Shown in pieces: positions 1-8,589 of a DNA stretch of 64,000 nt. This DNA is from Jeotgalibacillus soli (GTDB lineage Bacteria > Bacillota > Bacilli > Bacillales > Jeotgalibacillaceae). Made by a program: the position numbers and the translations under genes. The notes below the pieces were generated by a model. It saw only the letters and a list, made by a program, of their open reading frames with translations, had not been told where the DNA came from and ran no database searches. The first letter of the stretch is position 1, and each line of letters starts with the position of its first letter. The DNA lies in NCBI RefSeq assembly GCF_000829435.1, contig NZ_JXRP01000006.1, forward strand, positions 248,001 to 312,000, written 5' to 3'.

Positions 1-74
1 GACTAAAATATGTAGAAAAAATGGGTTTAGCATATATTAACAGCACCTATTTATCTAAGATTTCTGTATATTCG

Positions 75-103
75 TTGCGAAAAAAAGCGAAAAGCCCTAC
101 AAT
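75..103 (+). promoter_or_regulatory. Putative SigA promoter of the acyl-CoA ligase gene
   Basis: TTGCGA and TACAAT are separated by 17 bases. The pair ends about 44 bases upstream of the chosen start codon. This is a consensus match only. Confidence 0.4.
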
Positions 104-146
104 ACTTTTAATCGGGGATATTTGTAAGAATGGGAGGGAATATTAT

Positions 147-1733
147 ATGCATGTACCTTTAGTGTTAACGGACTTTTTAGACAGAGCTGTGCATTTATAC
201 GGAGAAAAAGCGGCTGTGATTGATGGAGACCGTACTTATACGTATGCAGAAATGCAAGGGCGTGTGAATCAACTTTCGAGAGGATTGAAAGCGCTTTCTA
301 TTGAAAAAGGGGATAAGGTAGCTTATTTAGCACCTAATTCGTTGGAAATGTTAGAAGGATTTTATGGTGTATTTCAGGTTGGAGGTGTTATGACCTCATT
401 AAATACACGATTGCGGCCAGAGGATTACTTATTTATTTTAAATCATAGCGAGAGTAAGGTGCTGTTTGTAGACGAAGAGCTTTACCTGCTGATTGAGCTG
501 GTGCGTCACAAACTGGAGATGGTAAAAACAATCATTATACATAGCGCCACGAGAGATCATGATGGGTGCTTGAATTATGAGGAATGGCTTAAAGAATTTT
601 CAAATGCCCCATTTGACTGTGTAGAGCTTGAAGAAACTGACTACGCTTCATTACTTTATACGAGCGGAACGACAGGAGATCCAAAGGGCGTGCTCTTGAC
701 CCATCGCGCAAATTATCTCCATGCAATGTCCGCTATGCATCATCTTCGGATAAGTGATGAAGATAAACTGCTGCACGTTTTGCCGATGTTTCACGTAAAT
801 GGTTGGGGATCGCCATTTTACTATACAGCCAATGGAGCCACGCAAATTATGCTTCGAAAAGTGGATCCTGCAGTCCTTCTAGAAAAAGTAGAAAAATACG
901 GTGTAAGTGTCATGCATATGGCACCAACCGTGTTAAATATGGTGTTAGAGGAAGCGAAGCGAACAAAAATAACAGTTGATCATCCATTGCGCGTTGTGAT
1001 CGCAGGGTCTGCACCACCGCCTGCTTTTGTTCGAAAAGTAGAGGAGGAACTTGGATGGACGTTTATCCAAGTATATGGAATGACAGAAATATCACCGCTT
1101 ATTACCATTTCGGAAATTCGGTCCCCGCTCGAGGTGCAGTCAAATAGCGAGCGTTATCGATTAAAGGCAAAAACAGGGTATGAAATGATTGGCTCGAAGG
1201 TACGGGTAGTAGATGAACTTGGAGAGCCTGTGTCAAATGATGGTAAAAGTATAGGGGAGATTGCGACAAGATCGAATAATGTGATGCAGGGATATTACAA
1301 AAATAATGAAGCAACCTCTGCTGCCATTCGAAATGGGTGGCTCTATACAGGAGATATGGCAACCATTGATGAAAATGGCTACATTGAAATTGTGGATCGA
1401 AAAAAAGATGTCATTATCAGTGGTGGAGAAAATATTTCTTCTATTGAGGTTGAAAGTATCTTGTATGAGCATCCAGGCGTTTTAGAAGCAGCCGTTATTG
1501 CAGTGCCTCATGAGAAATGGGGAGAGGTGCCGCATGCAGTCGTCGTTGTCCGGGATGGTCACACTTTAACAGAAGAAGAACTGGTTACATTTGCTCAAAG
1601 CAAGCTTGCCCGTTTTAAAATTCCGAAGGCCTTCACCTTTATGGATCAATTGCCAAAAACGGCTTCAGGGAAAATTCAAAAAGTCGTTATTCGAAAACAA
1701 TTTTGGGATGAAAGCGGAAAAATGGTAAATTGA
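147..1733 (+). CDS. AMP-dependent acyl-CoA synthetase (fatty-acid-CoA ligase type)
   Basis: The protein (528 aa) belongs to the ANL adenylating family, which activates a carboxylic acid with ATP and transfers it to CoA. The ATP-binding P-loop YTSGTTGDPKG lies near residue 170. The hinge region reads WLYTGDMATIDENGYIEIVDR, and the C-terminal catalytic lysine motif PKTASGKIQK is intact. The length fits medium- or long-chain fatty acyl-CoA ligases. The start is the ATG at 147 because GGGAGGG sits just upstream; the reading frame stays open to base 21 but that extension does not look like coding. The gene stands alone and is followed by a terminator. The substrate cannot be told from the sequence; other carboxylic acids are possible. 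Confidence 0.85.
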   Translation: MHVPLVLTDFLDRAVHLYGEKAAVIDGDRTYTYAEMQGRVNQLSRGLKALSIEKGDKVAYLAPNSLEMLEGFYGVFQVGGVMTSLNTRLRPEDYLFILNHSESKVLFVDEELYLLIELVRHKLEMVKTIIIHSATRDHDGCLNYEEWLKEFSNAPFDCVELEETDYASLLYTSGTTGDPKGVLLTHRANYLHAMSAMHHLRISDEDKLLHVLPMFHVNGWGSPFYYTANGATQIMLRKVDPAVLLEKVEKYGVSVMHMAPTVLNMVLEEAKRTKITVDHPLRVVIAGSAPPPAFVRKVEEELGWTFIQVYGMTEISPLITISEIRSPLEVQSNSERYRLKAKTGYEMIGSKVRVVDELGEPVSNDGKSIGEIATRSNNVMQGYYKNNEATSAAIRNGWLYTGDMATIDENGYIEIVDRKKDVIISGGENISSIEVESILYEHPGVLEAAVIAVPHEKWGEVPHAVVVVRDGHTLTEEELVTFAQSKLARFKIPKAFTFMDQLPKTASGKIQKVVIRKQFWDESGKMVN

Positions 1734-1758
1734 AATTTTTTGATATATAAATGCCAAA

Positions 1759-1789
1759 AACACCCTCATTCTTACGATATGAGGTTGTT
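1759..1789 (+). terminator. Intrinsic terminator after the acyl-CoA ligase
   Basis: An 11-bp stem (AACACCCTCAT with ATGAGGTTGTT, one mismatch) is followed by T-rich sequence. Confidence 0.7.
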
Positions 1790-1813
1790 TTTATGAAACC
1801 GAGTCGTTTGTAC

Positions 1814-1844
1814 CCTTTACAAAATTAGATTGTCTATGTAAAGG
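1814..1844. promoter_or_regulatory. Inverted repeat upstream of the N-acetyltransferase gene
   Basis: CCTTTACA and TGTAAAGG form a perfect 8-bp inverted repeat with a 15-base gap. It ends about 35 bases before the gene. It could be an operator or part of the leader; no regulator is implied. Confidence 0.3.
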
Positions 1845-1878
1845 TAGAAGTAATTTCAAAAAACAAGGAGCTAGTCTT

Positions 1879-2724
1879 ATGATCAAAGCATCCCATTGGA
1901 CAAATACCTACTTGAATGATCTTGGTTTACAGCTGGAACCTCCTACATACAAATACTTAGAGAGAATATGCAGAGCGCATTTAACAACATTTCCATTTGA
2001 AAATATCAGCAAGCTGATTTATTTTCAGGATCGATATAATAATGGGTTTGAAATTCCTCCTATCGATGTATTTATTATGAATCATTATAAATATCAATTT
2101 GGGGGAACGTGCTATACCCTTAATGCTAATTTATTGTTCCTTTTAAAGGAAATCGGCTTTAACTGTTATCATATTATGCTTGGAGAAGAGCATATGGGGA
2201 TTATTGTTGCTTTTGATCGTGAGAAGGTATATGTGGATTGCGGAGCTGCTGCCCCGATTTTTAAGCCAATAAGATTTGAAAAGGATTATCAAAATAGTTC
2301 AAGATTTGGCGGAGATACAGTGAATATTCTGCCTGTTGAAGGAGATGGCCATCAATATAAATATGTTCGCTTCACGAATGGCAATCAAAACGGGAAGGCA
2401 TGGACATTTGATGCGAAGCAGCCATACGACCTGGGTGGCTTTGAGCGAGTTATTAAAGCCTCAAATGAACCGAATGCTACCTTTATGTCAATTCTGCGGT
2501 GTCAGCTATGGCAAGCAAAGAAAAATCGAAGCGTTTCATTGGTGAATAGTCAATTATCGATTCGTTACTCAAATGGAACGATCATGAAAAAGACTCTCCA
2601 TTCCATTCATGATATCGAACAAGTAGTGTCGAATGAATTTATGCTCCCGAAATTACCCGTTAGAGCAGCAATAAAGGTACTAGAGGATCTGAATATTGAT
2701 ATCTTTTCAGATCCTAATGGATGA
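1879..2724 (+). CDS. Arylamine N-acetyltransferase
   Basis: This 281-residue cytoplasmic enzyme family moves an acetyl group from acetyl-CoA to arylamines or hydrazines. The catalytic triad is visible: Cys78 in GGTCYTLNAN, His105 in GEEHMGI and Asp120 in YVDCG. The N-terminal FPFENISKL block is also typical of the family, and the length is normal. An AAGGAG ribosome site precedes the ATG. The gene is isolated between a terminator and the convergent YceI gene. The physiological substrate is unknown; detoxification is the usual guess. Confidence 0.88.
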   Translation: MIKASHWTNTYLNDLGLQLEPPTYKYLERICRAHLTTFPFENISKLIYFQDRYNNGFEIPPIDVFIMNHYKYQFGGTCYTLNANLLFLLKEIGFNCYHIMLGEEHMGIIVAFDREKVYVDCGAAAPIFKPIRFEKDYQNSSRFGGDTVNILPVEGDGHQYKYVRFTNGNQNGKAWTFDAKQPYDLGGFERVIKASNEPNATFMSILRCQLWQAKKNRSVSLVNSQLSIRYSNGTIMKKTLHSIHDIEQVVSNEFMLPKLPVRAAIKVLEDLNIDIFSDPNG

Positions 2725-2801
2725 TTATATGAAAGCTGTGTTTCTGTCTTACTTAACGGAAGATACCCGCCGCAGTGATTATTAATAGAATAATAAAAAA
2801 G

Positions 2802-2838
2802 CACCCGTATTTTCAAGTTTGGACTGAAAATACGAGTG
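2802..2838 (-). terminator. Intrinsic terminator of the YceI gene
   Basis: On the minus strand a stem of about 14 bp (CACTCGTATTTTCA arm) is followed by CTTTTTTATT. It lies between convergent genes and may also act on the plus strand. Confidence 0.75.
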
Positions 2839-2854
2839 GTTTCTGAGTATAAAA

Positions 2855-3385
2855 TTATGCTTCTGGAGTTACCTGAACTTGGATGTTGAATTTAATTTCG
2901 TCTCCTACTAGTACGCCGCCAGCTTCAAGTGCTTGGTTCCATGTTAGACCGTATGCAGAACGGCTTAATTTACCATTTGCACTGAATCCAGCTTTTTCGT
3001 TGCCCCAAGGATCTTTTCCTGCACCTTCAAATTCCACTTTGAATGTTTCTTGTTTTGTCACGTCTTTAATTGTCACGTCACCAATTAACTCATACTCATC
3101 ATCGCTGACTTTTTTCACATCAGTAGATTTGAATGTGATGTTTGGATATTTTTCAACATCGAAGAAATCAGCAGAACGCAAGTGGTTATCGCGGTCTGTA
3201 GTACGTGTGTCGATGCTGCTTGCATCAATAGTGAAATTAATTGTAGCTGTTGATAGGTCGTTTACGTCAGCTTCGATATCAGCAGAAAAGCTGTTGAAAG
3301 AACCTTTCACACGAGAGATCATCATGTGTTTTACCGAAAAATCAATGCTTGAATGCGTTGGATCTAAAGCCCATTTCTTTGTCAT
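2855..3385 (-). CDS. YceI family protein
   Basis: The protein (176 aa) begins with KWALDPTHSSIDFSVKHMM and ends with a beta-strand-rich region including RSAYGLTWN, both typical of the YceI lipid-binding beta-barrel fold. YceI proteins bind isoprenoid or polyprenyl lipids; the physiological role is often unclear. No signal peptide is visible, so a cytoplasmic location is likely. The start is the ATG at 3385 because an AGGAGG box lies ten bases upstream, not the in-frame ATG six codons earlier. A GTTAC/GTAAC palindrome sits in the 5' region and may bind an HxlR or MarR type repressor. Confidence 0.9.
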   Translation of the reverse strand: MTKKWALDPTHSSIDFSVKHMMISRVKGSFNSFSADIEADVNDLSTATINFTIDASSIDTRTTDRDNHLRSADFFDVEKYPNITFKSTDVKKVSDDEYELIGDVTIKDVTKQETFKVEFEGAGKDPWGNEKAGFSANGKLSRSAYGLTWNQALEAGGVLVGDEIKFNIQVQVTPEA

Positions 3386-3403
3386 AAAAAAGTTCCTCCT
3401 CAA

Positions 3404-3422
3404 AAGTTACATTTAGTAACTT
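3404..3422 (-). promoter_or_regulatory. Candidate repressor operator upstream of the YceI gene
   Basis: AAGTTAC and GTAACTT form a perfect 7-bp palindrome around TAAAT, just upstream of the ribosome binding site. GTTAC half-sites also occur upstream of the HxlR gene near 6387-6402. Confidence 0.4.
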
Positions 3423-3687
3423 GGTTAGTATTTGTAATCAGTATAAAACCTATGAAATGAGATGTCAATATATATCATTAAAATATTTCTCGAATTTGAG
3501 ATATTTTTTTCAAACACATTTTTCATGCTGTTTACCTTAGAAAAAGGTAATTTGTTGGATGAGCGAACTATGTCTAATCTGCTACACTTTGGTAACAAAT
3601 CGTAAAGAAAATCGAAGGATAAATGAATGAAATAGGGCAAAAGAGGGTATTAGTGAAGAAAAAAAGGTTGAGAGAGGAGGGAGGAGG

Positions 3688-4836
3688 ATGAGTGATCAGC
3701 ATCATTCCACCAAAAAGGCAGCAGTGACTCCTTCCCGAGCGGAGCGTTTATCGAGTATACAACCCAACGATTATGGAAAACTTTATCAACGTTCAAAAAT
3801 CACTCCGCCTATAAAAATGACGGCACTTATTTTTACTTTTTGTATAGTAAGTCTCGGTGCATGTTATATGTATGAAGCGTGGCGAAATGATCAAGTCCTT
3901 CAATGGAAGGCGGATGCCGAAAGCGCGGCATTTAAAGAGAACTGGGATGAAGCCATTCATCTTCTGGAGAAAGCCTCTGACTCTCGTCCTGAGTATGAAG
4001 CCCTGAAGGATGGTTTAGCAGCAGTAAAAGATGCGAAAATTCTTGATCAAAGAATCGAGATCTTGAACGAACGGGTTAAAACCGGAGATTTTGATTATGC
4101 GCAAAAAGAATTAGAAACGATTATCTATGAAATAGAAGATGGCGGAAATGAGCTTCTTTTCTTGTTAAAAAAAGATTTAATGGATACAAGGGAAAGGCTA
4201 GTGGTGGCCACTGTACGGCGTGATTTAGAAACCTCATTGTCTATCCAGTCTCTTGCAGGGAAATTATTGCAGCTTTCTGGTCTGCAAGGAAACGAAGCCC
4301 TGCTAGCAAGAGAAGAGGTGTGCAATAAAATTGCAGCAGTAGCCATTGATGAAGCTGAATCAAAGGTGAAAAATGCGCAATTTACATCTGCACTCAATGT
4401 TATTGACCACGCATTAGGCTTTGCGGTTAATCATAAGGACTTAGAAAGTTTTAGGGTGGATGTTGAGACAGCACGCCTCGATTATCAAAATGCTGAGTAT
4501 GATCGCTTGGAAGAAGCGATGAAACAAGCAGAGGAAGAAGATCTATATAATCGAACGGAAGCAGTAAATATCCTAAAATGGGAAGTTCGACCTGAGGAAG
4601 ACGGCTATATCTATCTTACAGGTGAGGTTGAGAATCAAGCAACGCGCCCTATTAGTGCTGTGGAAATTACTTGGGGGATTTATGATCGAGAAGGTACATT
4701 ACTTGATGAAAGCATTTGCCATATTGAACCGGCTTATTTGGCCCCAGGTGAAAGAGGGGAATTTTCCGGTAGCATTCAACAAAGCAGTGCGGAGGGGAAA
4801 GTAGAAATTACAAATATAACATGGTATTTGGAATAG
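3688..4836 (+). CDS. Membrane-anchored FxLYD-domain protein, partner of the downstream protease
   Basis: This 382-residue protein has a basic cytoplasmic N-terminus of about 44 residues, one membrane segment (about residues 45-62) and a large helical, charged extracellular part. That part starts with a TPR-like stretch (WKADAESAAFKENWDEAIHL). The last 90 residues form an FxLYD-type beta domain (LTGEVENQATRPISAVEITW). A strong GGAGGGAGGAGG ribosome site precedes the ATG. The next gene, an HtrA-like protease, starts ten bases after the stop, so the two are cotranscribed. The function is unknown; a role in sensing or presenting substrates to the protease at the cell surface is inference. Confidence 0.6.
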   Translation: MSDQHHSTKKAAVTPSRAERLSSIQPNDYGKLYQRSKITPPIKMTALIFTFCIVSLGACYMYEAWRNDQVLQWKADAESAAFKENWDEAIHLLEKASDSRPEYEALKDGLAAVKDAKILDQRIEILNERVKTGDFDYAQKELETIIYEIEDGGNELLFLLKKDLMDTRERLVVATVRRDLETSLSIQSLAGKLLQLSGLQGNEALLAREEVCNKIAAVAIDEAESKVKNAQFTSALNVIDHALGFAVNHKDLESFRVDVETARLDYQNAEYDRLEEAMKQAEEEDLYNRTEAVNILKWEVRPEEDGYIYLTGEVENQATRPISAVEITWGIYDREGTLLDESICHIEPAYLAPGERGEFSGSIQQSSAEGKVEITNITWYLE

Positions 4837-4845
4837 GAGGTTCAT

Positions 4846-5988
4846 ATGAAGAAAAGCTGGATGATTTGTTCATTTTTCTCCGCACTGCTCATTATCAGTA
4901 CCATAATTGGGGTCTTTTATATACATGATCATGTGGCAGGAGGCATAACACAAGAAAAATCCTACCTGCTGTCTGAGGAGCTTGACAGCCAGCAGCAGCA
5001 GTTTATCCAACAAATGAAAATGAGCCGTGACGAAGCGGTATACGATGCTCAAAAAAAAGTGGTGCAAATCGAGACATTAAGCGGGTCAATAGGGTCAGGT
5101 TTTCTCTATAATGCGAACGGTGATATTGTCACAAACGCACACGTCGTAGCAAACGCTGCAGAAGTCACTGTGATCACAGCTGATTCAGGGCGTTTTAAAG
5201 GTGCTGTAATCGGAATTAGTGATACGACGGATGTGGCGGTTGTCCGAGTGGAGGAACTAGCTGGTATGGAGCCGCTTGTGGTTGAACGGGACCAGCGGGC
5301 TAAACTTTCTGATCCAGTTCTTGCACTTGGCAGTCCGCTTGGCTTCCAAAATACAGTTACGGTAGGGGAGGTTAACGGAGTAGATCGTCACTTTGTGATT
5401 GAGCCCTTTACGTATGAAAATATCGATCAAATTACAGCATCGATCTCCCCAGGAAATAGCGGAGGCCCTTTATTGCATGCAGATACAATGCGAGTAATCG
5501 GCATTAACTCTGCTGAAGATCCGGAGATGAATTTGGGCTTTAGTATTCCCATTATGGATGTTGTGGATATGATTCAATCATGGGTGGACAGCCCATTGGA
5601 ATCTCTCCCAGCTTTCGATCAATACGCTAAACAGCCGGAAGAAAGTGCAGTTCCTTCGAGAGAGGAGTTGGCTTTGTACGTCGTTCAATATTATTTTGAT
5701 AGCCTTCAATTTGGTGACTATGTGACGGCCTATTCTCTAATGGGGTCAGAATTTCAGGAGGAAACAAGCTACGAAGCATATAGAGAGAGTTTTCGAAATA
5801 TCCCATCAATCTCAATGGACAATCCTGAAATCCTCGTTGTCAGTGATCAAGTAGAGATAAACGTAACGGTACATATGGAAGAATTGATTGAGCATATGCG
5901 ATTAAACCAGACGTACACGTTTACTTTCGTCATTGGGGAAGAAAATGATCGGTTAAAAATAATAGGAATGACAAGACAATCTGCATAA
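4846..5988 (+). CDS. S1C (HtrA/DegP-like) membrane-anchored serine protease with C-terminal NTF2-like domain
   Basis: The protein has an N-terminal membrane anchor (about residues 5-25) and a trypsin-like domain with His99 (TNAHVV), Asp129 (DTTDVAVV) and Ser205 (SPGNSGGPL). The usual C-terminal PDZ domain of HtrA proteins is missing. After residue about 260 there is instead a region that resembles NTF2-like/DUF4878 folds (YVVQYYFDSLQFGDYVTAY onward). The active site should face the outside of the membrane. The gene forms a pair with the upstream FxLYD gene and is followed by a strong terminator. The protease assignment is firm, and the C-terminal domain call is from pattern only. Confidence 0.82.
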   Translation: MKKSWMICSFFSALLIISTIIGVFYIHDHVAGGITQEKSYLLSEELDSQQQQFIQQMKMSRDEAVYDAQKKVVQIETLSGSIGSGFLYNANGDIVTNAHVVANAAEVTVITADSGRFKGAVIGISDTTDVAVVRVEELAGMEPLVVERDQRAKLSDPVLALGSPLGFQNTVTVGEVNGVDRHFVIEPFTYENIDQITASISPGNSGGPLLHADTMRVIGINSAEDPEMNLGFSIPIMDVVDMIQSWVDSPLESLPAFDQYAKQPEESAVPSREELALYVVQYYFDSLQFGDYVTAYSLMGSEFQEETSYEAYRESFRNIPSISMDNPEILVVSDQVEINVTVHMEELIEHMRLNQTYTFTFVIGEENDRLKIIGMTRQSA

Positions 5989-5991
5989 AAA

Positions 5992-6018
5992 AGAAGCTGG
6001 CTAAAATAGCCAGCTTCT
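5992..6018. terminator. Bidirectional terminator between the protease and HxlR genes
   Basis: AGAAGCTGGCT and AGCCAGCTTCT form a perfect 11-bp stem with a 5-base loop, with T-rich sequence on both strands. Confidence 0.85.
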
Positions 6019-6345
6019 TTATTTTTGCAACTCGTTGATTAACCAGTGGTCAGCCCATTTTTGCACTTCGTCTAAAATGGGTGTAAGTGAGTGTCCTTTA
6101 TCTGTTAATCGGTACTCAATACGCACAGGTGTTTCGGGAAATACTTCCCGAACAACGATCCCTTGTTCTTCCAGCTCTTTTAAACGTTCTGTTAAAATTT
6201 TATTGCTGATATGAGGGATCGGTTCTGCAATTTCTGAAAAGCGCTTTGGACTATCAGCAAGTACGCGGATGATTACACCATTCCAACGCTTACCTAGTAA
6301 CTGAAAGGCTTGTTCAAATTTTGGGCAAAGTGACATCGTAGCCAT
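6019..6345 (-). CDS. HxlR family transcriptional regulator, YodB-like
   Basis: This 108-residue winged-helix protein has LGKRWNGVIIRVLADSPKRF and the wing residues PETPVRIEYRLTDKG typical of HxlR regulators. A cysteine at position 7 in SLCPKFE matches the redox-sensing cysteine of B. subtilis YodB, which reacts with quinones and diamide and represses azoreductase genes. The start at 6345 is chosen because AAGGAGGGGAGG lies just upstream; an ATG 12 codons earlier has no such site. GTTAC-containing repeats occur in its own upstream region. Likely targets in this window are itself and perhaps the YceI gene; both are inference. Confidence 0.82.
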   Translation of the reverse strand: MATMSLCPKFEQAFQLLGKRWNGVIIRVLADSPKRFSEIAEPIPHISNKILTERLKELEEQGIVVREVFPETPVRIEYRLTDKGHSLTPILDEVQKWADHWLINELQK

Positions 6346-6596
6346 TTGCCTCCCCTCCTTTATAAAATCAAGCATTAGCATGAGATATAGTTACAAAAAG
6401 TTACCGTATAAACAGTATACAGGAAAATTAGGTGAAAGGCTATTGAGTAGGTGTATTTAATCAATAGTAAGATTAATTGAAATAGTCTTTAAATAATCCT
6501 TAGGTAATGTTTGTGCTATTTTCGCTGCGTGCTTGAGCCTAGGGGGGCAACATATCCAGAGATGTTTGATTTCGTTGATAATCGCAGGATTACTTT

Positions 6597-7619
6597 TTAT
6601 TCAATAAGCTTTTTATAAAGCTTGCTTGCTTCTGCGACATTGTTCGTGCCGTGAACGAGTACGCGTCCGTCATGAAAAAAAACGAGCCGGTGCGTATTTG
6701 TCGAATAGGCTAGTAAATAGTTATTCCGTTTTACGACACCATTTTGACGCTTCAACTGCTGCTCCAGTAAAGAAAGATCTCGTTCGATTCGCTGATATGG
6801 ACGTATTTGAACAGTATCCCTGCCGCACAGTGCTTCTGTTTTGACTTCGGTATCTTGAATTAAATAAGGATAGGTTCGCTGCACTCCGCAAGTTGGGCAG
6901 TCGGACTGCTTTAAATGATCGATGGTAAGTGACTGATAACGATTTTCCCATAAGTTGAAGGCTACTAGTTCTTTTCGCAGTGCTGCATGGTCTCCAACCA
7001 AAAGTTTTAGTGCTTCTGCGACCTGATGTGCTGTGACAAGCTGAACGACAGGGCTAATAATTCCAGCTGTGTCACATGTTGGTCCGTTTAACGGCACTGT
7101 ATTTAACAGGCATTGAAGGCAGGGAGTTTCACCTGGAATAATCGTGTAGCTCATGCCATAGCTGCCAACACATGCTCCGTAAATCCAAGGAATGTCCCAC
7201 TTCTGAGCGACATCATTTATAATCATGCGTATGTCAAAGTTATCTGTTGCATCAAGCATAATGTCAATGTTATGTTGAGCAAATTCTTCTAGGTCATTTG
7301 CGGTCGCTTCCATGACATGAGCATGGATCACTACGTCTGAATTCAGTTTTTTTAATCGCTGTTTTGCTGCAATGGCTTTGGGCAAGTGAAGCTCAGCATC
7401 TTCTTCCTCGTATAGCTGCTGTCGGCCAAGATTGCTCCAGTCAACATAGTCGCGGTCAATCATGGTTAGCTGTCCAATGCCTGCTCGTGTCAGCATTTCT
7501 GCAATGGAGGAACCTAGAGCGCCCAAACCAATAATCATCACATGTTTTTGACGAATTAAATTCTGTCCTTTTGTGCCAATGGGCTGAAATAATACCTGTC
7601 TTGAATAGCGTTCATTCAT
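6597..7619 (-). CDS. thiF: ThiF: sulfur-carrier protein ThiS adenylyltransferase
   Basis: ThiF adenylates the C-terminal glycine of ThiS so that it can be thiocarboxylated for thiazole synthesis. The nucleotide-binding motif [17 protein letters not shown] lies near residues 32-48, with the family residues [13 protein letters not shown] after it. Zinc-binding pairs are CLQCL and CPTCG. The 340-residue length fits Bacillus ThiF, including a C-terminal extension. The start overlaps the thiG stop as ATGA, showing translational coupling. It is the last gene of the tenA-tenI-thiO-thiS-thiG-thiF operon under TPP riboswitch control. Confidence 0.93.
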   Translation of the reverse strand: MNERYSRQVLFQPIGTKGQNLIRQKHVMIIGLGALGSSIAEMLTRAGIGQLTMIDRDYVDWSNLGRQQLYEEEDAELHLPKAIAAKQRLKKLNSDVVIHAHVMEATANDLEEFAQHNIDIMLDATDNFDIRMIINDVAQKWDIPWIYGACVGSYGMSYTIIPGETPCLQCLLNTVPLNGPTCDTAGIISPVVQLVTAHQVAEALKLLVGDHAALRKELVAFNLWENRYQSLTIDHLKQSDCPTCGVQRTYPYLIQDTEVKTEALCGRDTVQIRPYQRIERDLSLLEQQLKRQNGVVKRNNYLLAYSTNTHRLVFFHDGRVLVHGTNNVAEASKLYKKLIE

Positions 7620-8383
7620 CCAGAAATCAATCCTTCTGTTGGACTGCTTGGTGTTGCGTAGGTCTTCTTAGGAATTCTTCCTGCTTCATAACCAAGACGT
7701 CCTGCTTCAATTGCTTTTTTCATGGCAATGGCCATCTTGACAGGATCCTTGGCTCCAGATACGGCTGTATTTAGTAATACACCATCTGCTCCTAATTCCA
7801 TTGCAAGTGCAGCATCAGAAGGAGAGCCAATTCCTGCATCCACAATAACAGGGATACTGGTTTGTTCAATGATCCACTGAAGATTTAGCGGATTGATAAT
7901 CCCTTGTCCTGAGCCGATTGGGGAGGCACCGGGCATGATGGCGTGACAGCCTAATTCCTCTAAGCGGCGAGCCAGCACCACGTCATCTGACGTATAAGGC
8001 AGCACAATAAATCCTTCTTCTAAAAGCATTTCAGAAGCGCGAAGGGTTTCAACCGGATCAGGAAGAAGGGTTTTTTGACAGCCGATAATTTCTACCTTGA
8101 TCATATCGCAAAGACCGCTGGATCTGGCAAGACGTGCAGTCTGAACGGCTTCTTCAGCTGTTTTAGCACCGGCTGTATTGGGTAACAGGCTGTACTTTTC
8201 AGTATTCAGCTCTTCAAGCAGATTTGGCTGATTTTTTTCGAAGATATTCATCCGGCGAACAGAAAAGGTCAGAATTTCTGTTGCTGATTGCTCAACGGCT
8301 TGCTTTTGAGTCGAGAAATCCGGATATTTTCCGGTACCTAGAAGCAGACGAGATTGAAACGATAAAGGACCAATTTTTAACAT
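7616..8383 (-). CDS. thiG: ThiG: thiazole synthase
   Basis: ThiG condenses deoxyxylulose 5-phosphate, dehydroglycine and sulfur from ThiS thiocarboxylate to form the thiazole phosphate of thiamine. The Schiff-base lysine is Lys96 in MIKVEIIG. The phosphate-binding parts [20 protein letters not shown] and [11 protein letters not shown] of the TIM barrel are present. The length of 255 residues is standard. The gene lies two bases after thiS and overlaps thiF by four bases. An AGGAGGATAATC ribosome site spans the end of thiS. Confidence 0.96.
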   Translation of the reverse strand: MLKIGPLSFQSRLLLGTGKYPDFSTQKQAVEQSATEILTFSVRRMNIFEKNQPNLLEELNTEKYSLLPNTAGAKTAEEAVQTARLARSSGLCDMIKVEIIGCQKTLLPDPVETLRASEMLLEEGFIVLPYTSDDVVLARRLEELGCHAIMPGASPIGSGQGIINPLNLQWIIEQTSIPVIVDAGIGSPSDAALAMELGADGVLLNTAVSGAKDPVKMAIAMKKAIEAGRLGYEAGRIPKKTYATPSSPTEGLISG

Positions 8384-8385
8384 GA

Positions 8386-8589
8386 TTATCCTCCTCCTAC
8401 AAATTGAACGAGCTCAATGACATCCCCAGGCTCGACTGTTTGTATATCGTGTTTTTTGCGATCAATTACGAGATTGTTAAGTTCAACCATCACAACCTTT
8501 TGATCTAATCCAAAGTGATGAAGCAGGTCTGTGATGACCTCAATTGAATCAGGGACTTCAACGGAATCACCGTTTATTGTCATTTTCAT
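8386..8589 (-). CDS. thiS: ThiS: sulfur carrier protein
   Basis: This is a 67-residue ubiquitin-like protein ending in VGGG. The terminal glycine is adenylated by ThiF and becomes the thiocarboxylate sulfur donor for ThiG. The family pattern [14 protein letters not shown] at the start and [16 protein letters not shown] at the end is clear. The start overlaps the thiO stop by four bases (ATGA). Confidence 0.95.
   Translation of the reverse strand: MKMTINGDSVEVPDSIEVITDLLHHFGLDQKVVMVELNNLVIDRKKHDIQTVEPGDVIELVQFVGGG

Noticed and set aside
2883-3416. A 177-codon plus-strand frame antisense to the YceI gene
   Set aside because: It is the shadow of a well-supported YceI gene, has no ribosome site and shows no recognisable domain.
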